NCBI GenBank assembly: GCA_030835005.1
Contig: JAUQWT010000308.1
Location: 1 to 6,539 of the forward strand
DNA length: 6,539 nucleotides
Source of the DNA: Ignavibacteria bacterium
GTDB lineage: Bacteria; Bacteroidota; Ignavibacteria; Tepidaquicellales; OLB5
Reading direction: 5' to 3'
The notes beneath the pieces were generated by a model. It saw only the letters and a program-made list of their open reading frames with translations. It was not told the DNA's origin and made no database searches. Positions 1 to 6,129 of the stretch are shown in pieces. Both the position numbers and the translations under genes were made by a program. Each line of letters starts with the position of its first letter. The stretch's first letter is position 1.

Positions 1-434
1 TTTTCTTCATCAAACCATTCAGTTCCAATATCTGAACCTGAAGCAGTATTGTTTTCTATTGATCTTAATGTGCTTAAGAACAGTTTGTCTTCTCCTCTTT
101 TAAGGTATTGCTCTGCCAAAAGCAGTTTGCTTTCAATCGCAGTGCTTTCAATTGAATTCTGGATAAGGAACTGTTCAGCCAGGTGGGTAAGAGATGAAGA
201 GAGGTTCTTAAGCTTTCTTTCATTAAAACTCTCACCGGGATAAAGTGCCGTAAAAATGGATTCCCTTTCGAGTTCGTCAGATTCAAACACGGGATGATGG
301 AGCCTGAGTAAATTATATAACCCTCTTACATTGCGCCCGCTTGAAAAATAAGGTGATAGGATAAACTTTTCAAACAAACGAATCTCGTCTTCTGTAAAAC
401 ACTTGAGAATATTTACTAATTTACTTTCTTTCAT
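1..434 (-). CDS. Conserved protein of unknown function, N-terminal 144 residues (3' end beyond window)
   Basis: Read on the minus strand, an open frame runs from an ATG at 434-432 to the window edge, giving 144 complete codons and no stop. An in-frame TGA lies a few codons upstream of this ATG, so the start is well bounded; a TTG five codons upstream is the only close alternative. No Shine-Dalgarno sequence precedes it. The protein begins MKESKLVNILKCFTEDEIRL and is soluble-looking and helix-rich, with no signal peptide or membrane segment. Visible features are a SPYF motif at residues 27-30, a P-x-F at 48-50, LYPGESF at 64-70 and an amphipathic stretch rich in Leu, Glu and Lys from about 72 to 125. 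From memory, this pattern resembles uncharacterised proteins common in Bacteroidota and Ignavibacteria; I know no function and assign none. It is transcribed divergently from the downstream operon, so a functional link is not implied. Confidence 0.8.
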   Translation of the reverse strand, partial: MKESKLVNILKCFTEDEIRLFEKFILSPYFSSGRNVRGLYNLLRLHHPVFESDELERESIFTALYPGESFNERKLKNLSSSLTHLAEQFLIQNSIESTAIESKLLLAEQYLKRGEDKLFLSTLRSIENNTASGSDIGTEWFDEE

Positions 435-456
435 TTGCTGTGATACCAATATAGCT

Positions 457-464
457 CAAAAATA
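457..464 (-). promoter_or_regulatory. Possible -7 element for the leftward gene
   Basis: On the minus strand this reads TATTTTTG, an exact match to the TAnnTTTG -7 consensus of the Bacteroidota primary sigma factor. It lies 22 nt before the ATG at 434, which would give a short leader. A TTTG lies upstream on the same strand but about 31 nt away, too far for the usual -33 element, so only half the promoter is matched. Chance matches are common in DNA this AT-rich. Confidence 0.25.
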
Positions 465-588
465 GCAAATCTGATATATAAAAACAGCGTTTAATCAAAA
501 AAAAAGCCGAATTACGAAATCATGAGCAATAAGATGACTGATACTTTCTAAATAAAATCTCTTTGCACCATACTACAATTAATCACTA

Positions 589-605
589 ATTTGCGGGAAA
601 ATTAC
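589..605 (+). repeat. Direct repeat, copy 1 of 2
   Basis: The sequence ATTTGCGGG, four A and TTAC occurs here and again at 857-875, where the A-run is two bases longer. Flanking sequences on both sides of the copies do not match, so the repeat is limited to this core. Copy starts are 268 bp apart. It could be a protein-binding site used twice or the trace of an insertion; neither is shown. Confidence 0.55.
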
Positions 606-670
606 CGGTGAGAAGAATCCTGCAACATACATTATAAATATTTTCGTTTTTTCTACCAATCTCACCGGTA
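603..670. repeat. Inverted repeat with 11-bp perfect arms
   Basis: The arm TACCGGTGAGA at 603-613 is the exact reverse complement of 660-670, with 46 nt between the arms. Each arm contains the self-complementary core ACCGGT. As RNA the arms could pair, with one further wobble pair at 602/671. The long AT-rich loop makes a simple terminator unlikely, and no T-run follows. A dimeric regulator site or terminal repeats of a tiny element are alternatives. Confidence 0.5.
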
Positions 671-674
671 GAGT

Positions 675-725
675 AGCCAAAGCCTCCTAATAGTTGAATA
701 CTCAATTAATATGGAGGCCAAGGCT
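675..725. repeat. 51-nt imperfect hairpin
   Basis: The segment folds back on itself in three stacked stems. The outer stem pairs 675-678 with 722-725, the middle stem GCCTCC (682-687) pairs with GGAGGC (713-718), and the inner stem pairs 691-697 with 702-708 around an ATAC loop. Two more pairs, 688/711 and 689/710, bridge the middle and inner stems. This totals 19 pairs including one G-T, interrupted by a 3x3 internal loop, a one-base bulge and one A/A mismatch. There is no downstream T-run, so it is not an ordinary intrinsic terminator. It may be a structured leader, a small RNA stem or a transposon-type subterminal palindrome. Confidence 0.55.
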
Positions 726-856
726 TGTAAATCACCAGATGAAGACTACCGTTTTAGGTCTATACTTCAACACAACTTGTTTGATGCATTGTAAAGGAAT
801 GATTAAGATCAAAATACAACGATCAGTGTATAGAATTCTGAAACTGGATATGTGAT

Positions 857-875
857 ATTTGCGGGAAAAAATTAC
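857..875 (+). repeat. Direct repeat, copy 2 of 2
   Basis: Second copy of the 589-605 repeat, with the same ATTTGCGGG and TTAC blocks and a six-base rather than four-base A-run. It ends 78 nt before the propeller start codon, close enough to be a regulatory site for the operon if it is one. Confidence 0.55.
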
Positions 876-891
876 TCTTACAGGCACATAA

Positions 892-906
892 CTGCTGTTT
901 CAGCAG
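892..906 (+). promoter_or_regulatory. Short perfect hairpin before the propeller operon
   Basis: CTGCTG at 892-897 and CAGCAG at 901-906 are perfect inverted copies around a TTT loop. The structure sits 47 nt before the start codon at 954 and is not followed by a T-run, so termination is unlikely. It lies where a -35/-33 region or an operator would be expected, or in the 5' leader if transcription starts farther upstream. A six-pair stem can also occur by chance. Confidence 0.35.
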
Positions 907-921
907 ACTAAAATAACATTG

Positions 922-929
922 TTCATTTG
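922..929 (+). promoter_or_regulatory. Weak -7-like element for the propeller operon
   Basis: TTCATTTG matches five of the six fixed positions of the Bacteroidota -7 consensus TAnnTTTG. It is 24 nt before the start codon. No clear TTTG or TTG element is seen at the expected -33 spacing, so this is only a candidate. Confidence 0.18.
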
Positions 930-934
930 TTTCG

Positions 935-944
935 AAAAAGGGGA
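935..944 (+). promoter_or_regulatory. Purine-rich possible ribosome-binding site of the first propeller gene
   Basis: AAAAAGGGGA ends about ten nt before the ATG at 954 and is the only Shine-Dalgarno-like run in front of any gene in the window. The second propeller gene and the third gene are preceded by AT-rich sequence with no such run. It supports the chosen start, but the match is to G-richness rather than the full GGAGG core. Confidence 0.3.
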
Positions 945-953
945 TCTAATTAA

Positions 954-3503
954 ATGAAAAAACTCACAAAATACTTGCTTTTCGTTTTGATATTAGTTTT
1001 AACGGGAATATATGTTGTTATCGGTGAGAAAGACAAAAGAATGGAATCTCATAACAACATAGATTTTACAACTCTTGAGAGCAAACCTAAAAGAGAAAAG
1101 GGTCAGAAAAGAGCCGGTCCAGAGATTGAAAGAAAGTATTTTGAACAGCAGCATTACCCTTATGGAGTTGTTCTTGAACAGAATATGCTCAATAATATAT
1201 GGAATGATGTCAGGAATCTTAGCAATGAAAGTGATCATCCTGACCAAGTAACTTCATGGACTCCTCTTGGACCGTTTGGAAGTGTGATACCTTCAACAAA
1301 CACCAGATTTACCGGCAGGATACTTGATATAAATGCAGGAGATACTTCATTTATTAAGATTGCAGCTGCATCAGGCGGGTTGTGGGTTTGGGGAAGTCCG
1401 AATCCAAATGCATTAACTGAACAGTTAACAAGCCAGGCCGCATCTTCCTTTGATGTCCAGCCGGGTAATAGTAATGTAATGATCTTAGGAACCGGAGAGC
1501 CGCACATGAGAGGCGGTACAGGTATCTATAAGACCACTAATGGAGGCACAAACTGGACAAGTATTAATCTGAATGATACAGTACCAGCCGGATTTTATAA
1601 AATAAGGTACAGCAGCGCGAATGTTGTTCATGCGGCTTCGACAAGAGGTTATTACCGCTCTGATAATAATGGCGCGAACTGGAGCAAATATCTTACAGGT
1701 GATATAAGTGATGTTGATGTTCACCCAACTGATAACAATATTATATATTGCTGCAGAAGACAAATTGCGGATGCAGATTCAGGCGGCGTATATAAATCTA
1801 TAAATAACGGGATTAACTGGACCAGGATGAGTAATGGAATTCCTGTTTCTAATGTAGGCAGGACCTCGATCTCAATCGCGAAAAGCAGTCCGAACTTTGC
1901 TTATGTACTCATGTCAATGAGGAATGGAAATATGATGGGGGTTTACAGAACTGCCGGCGCAGATGCATGGACAAACGTCTCTCCTTCAACAGACATTTTT
2001 GATGGTTTGGGTTGGTACACCTGCGCTATTGGAGTAAGCCCAACAAGCCCCAGCAAGGTACTAATCGGAGGAATTTGGCTGTGGAGAACGACAAACTTAG
2101 GTTTAAACTGGGCTTTGATTGATAATAATGTACAGTTAAATGTCCATGCTGACCAGCATTCAATAGTCTGGTCTAATGACGGCAATTCTGTATGGACAGG
2201 CAACGATGGGGGTCTTTCGTACTCAGATGATGGAGGATTTTCTTTCAACACAGTAAAAAACCATTGGCCAATAACTCAATATTATAATGTAGATGTTAGT
2301 GTAAGCAATCCTGCAATCTTCATGGGCGGTTCACAGGATAACGGAATAACAAGTACTACAAACAGCGGTGCAAGCTGGAAGTATAATATATCCTGGGGAG
2401 GAGACGGCTCAGGAGCATCTATCAATCCATTTGACCCGAACGAAAGATATATGACGATTGGTGTTTATGGCGATGATTGGCCATTTCACAGTCACAGGAC
2501 AACAAACGGAGGCGATAACTGGACTGAAATAAATTCCGGTTTAGATCCTTCTTCTCAATGGTTTACAAGAATAAGGACAGATAATGTGAATCCCGTCACG
2601 GTATTTATGAGTTCCGGTAATTTTCTATATTATTCTACTAACAAAGGGACTAACTGGATAAAAAGAAACCCTGCAGCATTCCCGGCATGGATCGCAAATT
2701 TTTCTGTACGCAAGTATGGAGATACATCTATTGCATATGTTTGCACCGACTCGCGTTCTTCCGGTGAAAGGATTTTTATTCAAACCGCCTCAGGCGCGTT
2801 TACCGAAAGGTCAGATGATATTAGCGACGGGTACGGTATAAATGCTGTAACAATGCATCCAACTAACATGAATGTTGCTTATGCTGTCATAAAGGGTATG
2901 TACAACGGAGCCAAATTGTTTAAAACCACAAACAGAGGAGTTAACTGGGTAAACATATCTTCAAATCTGCCAAATGTACCGGCAGCAGCCATGACAACAT
3001 ATCCGGGTAACGACAATATACTCTATCTTGGAACAGAAATGGGCTGCTTTAAAACAACAAACGGCGGGATTTCCTGGTTCAGGTGGAATGACGGTATGCC
3101 CGAGGCAATAATAGTTTCGGAAATGAAATCATATTATTCTGGAGGTGATTTTTATGTTCTTGCAGGAACTTATGGCCGAGGAATGTGGAACAGAAAAGAT
3201 GATGAACTTCTTGCAATTGTAAGTACAGGCGAAGTTCCGTTTAAATATGAATTGTACCAGAATTATCCGAATCCGTTTAATCCTTCTACAAAAATAAAAT
3301 TTGCAATTCCGGCAAGTGGAAAAGTTGAGTTAGAAGTGTATGATATTAATGGCAGGCTAGTAAAGACTGTGGTAAATGGAATTATAGTGGCAGGAACCCA
3401 TGAAATAAACTTTAACGGCACGGGGCTGGCTTCAGGCGTATATTTTTACAAAGTAAGCACGAAGAATTTTATTGCAGTAAAGAAAATGATTTTACTAAAA
3501 TAA
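954..3503 (+). CDS. Exported Asp-box (BNR-like) double beta-propeller protein with type A T9SS sorting domain, paralogue 1
   Basis: The 849-residue product starts with KK and a hydrophobic segment (residues 8-23), a signal peptide or anchor without an obvious AxA cleavage site. A Lys/Arg/Glu-rich linker (45-60) follows. Propeller sequence runs from about 102 to 746. Asp-boxes, (S/T)x(D/N)xGxx(W/F), start at 194, 236, 282, 379, 424, 468, 516, 561, 658 and 701, with a degenerate one at 333; spacing is near 46 residues. Adding box-less blades near 145, 610 and 745 gives 14 blades, fitting two seven-bladed propellers. Other family motifs are ASGGLW (139-144), GTGE (179-182), HADQH (398-402), GNDGG (416-420) and GGSQDNG (458-464). 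Residues from about 763 to the end form the T9SS type A domain, ending in KKMILLK, which directs export across the outer membrane and attachment to or release from the surface. Relatives are often labelled glycosyl hydrolase or VPS10-like, but no catalytic residues can be assigned. It is probably the first gene of an operon with its paralogue 39 bp downstream. Confidence 0.88.
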   Translation: MKKLTKYLLFVLILVLTGIYVVIGEKDKRMESHNNIDFTTLESKPKREKGQKRAGPEIERKYFEQQHYPYGVVLEQNMLNNIWNDVRNLSNESDHPDQVTSWTPLGPFGSVIPSTNTRFTGRILDINAGDTSFIKIAAASGGLWVWGSPNPNALTEQLTSQAASSFDVQPGNSNVMILGTGEPHMRGGTGIYKTTNGGTNWTSINLNDTVPAGFYKIRYSSANVVHAASTRGYYRSDNNGANWSKYLTGDISDVDVHPTDNNIIYCCRRQIADADSGGVYKSINNGINWTRMSNGIPVSNVGRTSISIAKSSPNFAYVLMSMRNGNMMGVYRTAGADAWTNVSPSTDIFDGLGWYTCAIGVSPTSPSKVLIGGIWLWRTTNLGLNWALIDNNVQLNVHADQHSIVWSNDGNSVWTGNDGGLSYSDDGGFSFNTVKNHWPITQYYNVDVSVSNPAIFMGGSQDNGITSTTNSGASWKYNISWGGDGSGASINPFDPNERYMTIGVYGDDWPFHSHRTTNGGDNWTEINSGLDPSSQWFTRIRTDNVNPVTVFMSSGNFLYYSTNKGTNWIKRNPAAFPAWIANFSVRKYGDTSIAYVCTDSRSSGERIFIQTASGAFTERSDDISDGYGINAVTMHPTNMNVAYAVIKGMYNGAKLFKTTNRGVNWVNISSNLPNVPAAAMTTYPGNDNILYLGTEMGCFKTTNGGISWFRWNDGMPEAIIVSEMKSYYSGGDFYVLAGTYGRGMWNRKDDELLAIVSTGEVPFKYELYQNYPNPFNPSTKIKFAIPASGKVELEVYDINGRLVKTVVNGIIVAGTHEINFNGTGLASGVYFYKVSTKNFIAVKKMILLK

Positions 3504-3542
3504 TATTTATTAACTTTATCATAACCGGACTATTTAATTATT

Positions 3543-6086
3543 ATGAGAAAACACATTAATTTTCTAGTACCTGCGGGTATTTTGTTGCTGGGTGTAATAC
3601 TGATAACTTTCTATATCAGCTCATCAGAAGATATTAAGCCATCAAATGACAAAGAAAGTGAAGGCAAGAAAATGAAAGGCGCTCCGGGATATGAAAAATG
3701 GTTTTTCGAAAGGTGGCATTCCCCACACGGAGTCAACATAAGCACTGAGAAATTGCAGGCAATATGGAATGATATTGGTGAAATGCCTGTAGAAACTGGT
3801 CAGCGGGGAATTGATTGGGAGAATATTGGGCCTTTTGGGAGCCTAACAGTGAGGAATTCTGTGTTTTCAGGAAGAATACGCGAAATGAACATAAGCGGGC
3901 CGGGAAGAATGATAGTCGGCTCAGCTTCAGGTGGTTTGTGGAAGGTGGTCAATAACCAGGCAGTCCTCCTAAGCAGCCCGTTAAATAGTTCTATTATAGG
4001 TGCTTTTGATGTTAATCCAATTGACAGCAATTTTATTCTTTTAGGAACAGGTGAACCGGGAGTAAGAGATGGTATCGGTTTATACCGGACAACCAATGGC
4101 GGCGTTAACTGGAACGGAGTATCTATGGCAGGTAATACGCCGAATACTTTTTATGCTATAAGATTCAATCAAAGAAACCCTTTGATCGTTCATGCAGCAA
4201 CCAATAAGGGTTATTACCGCTCAACAAACGGCGGAACTGTTTGGGCACATATTCTGACCGGCTCTGATGTTACGGATGTGGTTATGAACCCAAGTCATCC
4301 TGATACTTTGTATTGCGGCAGATGGGATAATGGCGGTACGGGCGGCATATACAGATCTAACAACGGTGGATTGAACTGGACAAAGCAGAGCCACGGACAG
4401 CTTCCGCAGACAAATGTTGGAAGAAGTACTTTATCATATTGCAGAAGTAATCCCGACGTCATTTATGCATTGATCGCTTCTACAGGCGGTACAATGCTTG
4501 GAGTTTACAATACGCAGGATGGCGGTGATTTCTGGGGCAGATCTGCTCCGACCGGCGATATCCTGGGCACAGGTTTTGGGTGGTATGTTGGTGCCTTAGG
4601 CGTCAGCCCAACAGATCCCAATATTTGCCTTGCTGGAGGAATCTGGCTTTGGAGAACAACAAATTACGGACTTACATGGAGTGAAATAAATTACTTCAAT
4701 GATACTACGGCAAAGATCCATTCAGATATTCATGATATCGTCTGGGATACAACGGGTAACTCAGTATGGATAGCCCATGACGGGGGAATTTCAAATTCAC
4801 TTGATAAGGGTATTACATACAATTCAAACAAAAATGTTTTTCCTATCACACAGTATGTGTATTTTGATATTGCCGCCAGCAATCCGAATGTAATGTTTGG
4901 CGGCTCAAGAGATAATGCATTTACAGGTACTACTGATGGAGGCGCGTCCTGGAAATATATTTTCAATGGCCCTGCTGATGGTAGCGGTGCAGCAATTGAT
5001 CCAACTAATCCCAATGAAATATACGGAACCCTTGGCGAGCTTGGTGGAAGCTGGCGCTTCGGCAAATTCAAATCCACTGACTTTGGTGTTAACTGGGCTC
5101 AAGTCAATAACGGCATTGATCCTTCAGGGCAATTTTATCCAAAGATAATGACCGATAATATTGCACCGGTCAATATTTATACTAATTCAGGAAATCACCT
5201 GTATTACTCAACCAACAAAGGTACAAACTGGATCAAAAGAAACAGCTCACCCTTTGCATCAGAAATATCGAATTTTTCTGTGATGAAGTATGGCTCTAAC
5301 CCTCCTATCATATATGTATGCATGGCTTCTTCAACACCGGGAGGGCGGCTTAAGGTGCAATCCGGTAACGGATCTTTTGATGAAAGATCTGCCGGATTAC
5401 CCGACGGGCTTTCCGTCAGAGGGGTAACAATGCATCCTGGTGATAGCAATACTGCTTATGCTTACATGAATGGTTTGGATGCTGATTCAAAAGTTTTTAG
5501 AACTACAAACCGCGGTTTGAACTGGATAAATATATCCAACAATCTTACAGATGCACCTGTTGGCGGTCTTGTGATCAACCCTTATTTAAGCAATATACTC
5601 TATATTGGCACGGAAATGGGTTTTTTTAAAACCACGAATGGAGGTACATCATGGTTCAGATGGAATACGGGTGCGCCGGAAGCTTTAATTGTCTCCGAAA
5701 TGAAGTCATATGTAAAAAATGGAAAGTTTTATGTTGCTGCATCAACATACGGAAGCAGCATATGGATTAGAGAAGAACCAGATTCACCAGTTTCTACGGG
5801 GAGCAATAACTGGCAAGTTCCCGGAATATTTGAGCTTTACCAGAATTACCCGAACCCGTTCAACCCTGTTACAACTATAAAGCTTTCATTGCCGTTAAAA
5901 GGCAAAGCAGAGTTAAATGTGTATGACGTAAGCGGAAAACTAATCGCAACTTTGCTGAACAGTTTTATGGAACCGGGGACACATGAAGTAAAATTTGACG
6001 GCTCGAATTTTTCGTCAGGTGTTTATTTCTATAAACTTTCTGCGCCGGGCTTTGCTGATGTAAAAAAGATGATCTTAGTAAAATAG
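3543..6086 (+). CDS. Exported Asp-box (BNR-like) double beta-propeller protein with type A T9SS sorting domain, paralogue 2
   Basis: The 847-residue product is collinear with the preceding gene over its whole length. A hydrophobic N-terminal segment (residues 7-24) ends in ISSSED, a possible cleavage region. A short pre-propeller segment (50-80) shares the W-x(n)-P-x-G and IWND pattern with paralogue 1. Asp-boxes start at 183, 227, 272, 324, 372, 419 (degenerate, ending in Tyr), 463, 511, 556, 654 and 697, again about 46 residues apart, consistent with 14 blades. Unlike paralogue 1, the box at 324 is intact. Conserved landmarks are SASGGLW (127-133), GTGE (168-171), HSDIH (393-397), HDGG (412-415) and GGSRDN (453-458). 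The T9SS type A domain covers about 761-847, opening with LYQNYPNPFNP and ending KKMILVK. The ATG at 3543 is chosen because the hydrophobic leader follows directly; no Shine-Dalgarno is visible. It probably acts outside the cell or on its surface. Ligand and any enzymatic activity are unknown. Confidence 0.88.
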   Translation: MRKHINFLVPAGILLLGVILITFYISSSEDIKPSNDKESEGKKMKGAPGYEKWFFERWHSPHGVNISTEKLQAIWNDIGEMPVETGQRGIDWENIGPFGSLTVRNSVFSGRIREMNISGPGRMIVGSASGGLWKVVNNQAVLLSSPLNSSIIGAFDVNPIDSNFILLGTGEPGVRDGIGLYRTTNGGVNWNGVSMAGNTPNTFYAIRFNQRNPLIVHAATNKGYYRSTNGGTVWAHILTGSDVTDVVMNPSHPDTLYCGRWDNGGTGGIYRSNNGGLNWTKQSHGQLPQTNVGRSTLSYCRSNPDVIYALIASTGGTMLGVYNTQDGGDFWGRSAPTGDILGTGFGWYVGALGVSPTDPNICLAGGIWLWRTTNYGLTWSEINYFNDTTAKIHSDIHDIVWDTTGNSVWIAHDGGISNSLDKGITYNSNKNVFPITQYVYFDIAASNPNVMFGGSRDNAFTGTTDGGASWKYIFNGPADGSGAAIDPTNPNEIYGTLGELGGSWRFGKFKSTDFGVNWAQVNNGIDPSGQFYPKIMTDNIAPVNIYTNSGNHLYYSTNKGTNWIKRNSSPFASEISNFSVMKYGSNPPIIYVCMASSTPGGRLKVQSGNGSFDERSAGLPDGLSVRGVTMHPGDSNTAYAYMNGLDADSKVFRTTNRGLNWINISNNLTDAPVGGLVINPYLSNILYIGTEMGFFKTTNGGTSWFRWNTGAPEALIVSEMKSYVKNGKFYVAASTYGSSIWIREEPDSPVSTGSNNWQVPGIFELYQNYPNPFNPVTTIKLSLPLKGKAELNVYDVSGKLIATLLNSFMEPGTHEVKFDGSNFSSGVYFYKLSAPGFADVKKMILVK

Positions 6087-6129
6087 CTAAATTAATAAAA
6101 TTCATATTTAATAAACTAATCAAAATAAC

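Larger units (their letters stand above)
435..953. other. Divergent intergenic region, 519 bp, no convincing gene
   Basis: This stretch separates the leftward unknown gene from the rightward propeller operon. It is AT-rich and stop-dense in all frames I read; the longest ATG-started frame I noticed is only 27 codons (711-794) and has no supporting feature. It is not empty: it holds a 17/19-bp direct repeat, an 11-bp inverted repeat with a 46-nt spacer, a 51-nt imperfect hairpin and a small perfect hairpin 47 nt before the propeller start codon. Both divergent promoters must lie here if the two units have their own promoters. A tRNA or known riboswitch was not recognised. It could be a regulatory leader, a small RNA locus or the remnant of a small mobile element; the sequence alone does not decide. 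Confidence 0.7.

Noticed and set aside
494..510. A nine-base A-run followed by GCCGAATT as a terminator tail
   Set aside because: On the minus strand it gives a T-run, but it is upstream of the leftward gene with no G+C-rich stem before it and no minus-strand gene ending there.
711..794. A 27-codon frame starting at ATG 711 inside the hairpin
   Set aside because: The start lies inside a stable inverted repeat, no ribosome-binding site fits, the length is within chance expectation, and the peptide resembles nothing I know.
841..912. A short stretch reading CDICGKKLLL in one frame, suggestive of a zinc-finger fragment
   Set aside because: It is bounded closely by stops on both sides, has no good start, and only one Cys-x2-Cys pair; chance is the simpler explanation.
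1943..2251. Long antisense open frames, here and at the corresponding place in the second paralogue (4730-5077), also 1235-1507 and 3800-4096
   Set aside because: They lie wholly inside strongly supported propeller genes. Their similar position follows from the shared sense-strand protein sequence and codon use; they have no features of their own.
954..6086. Labelling the propeller proteins as GH74 xyloglucanases or sialidases
   Set aside because: Asp-boxes are structural and occur in many unrelated activities. At the first-blade position where GH74 carries a catalytic Asp before GG, these proteins have ASGG, and no second catalytic Asp could be placed.
6087..6129. A terminator between the second propeller gene and the GH81-like gene
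   Set aside because: The 43 bp are AT-rich but contain no stem longer than about four pairs followed by a T-run.
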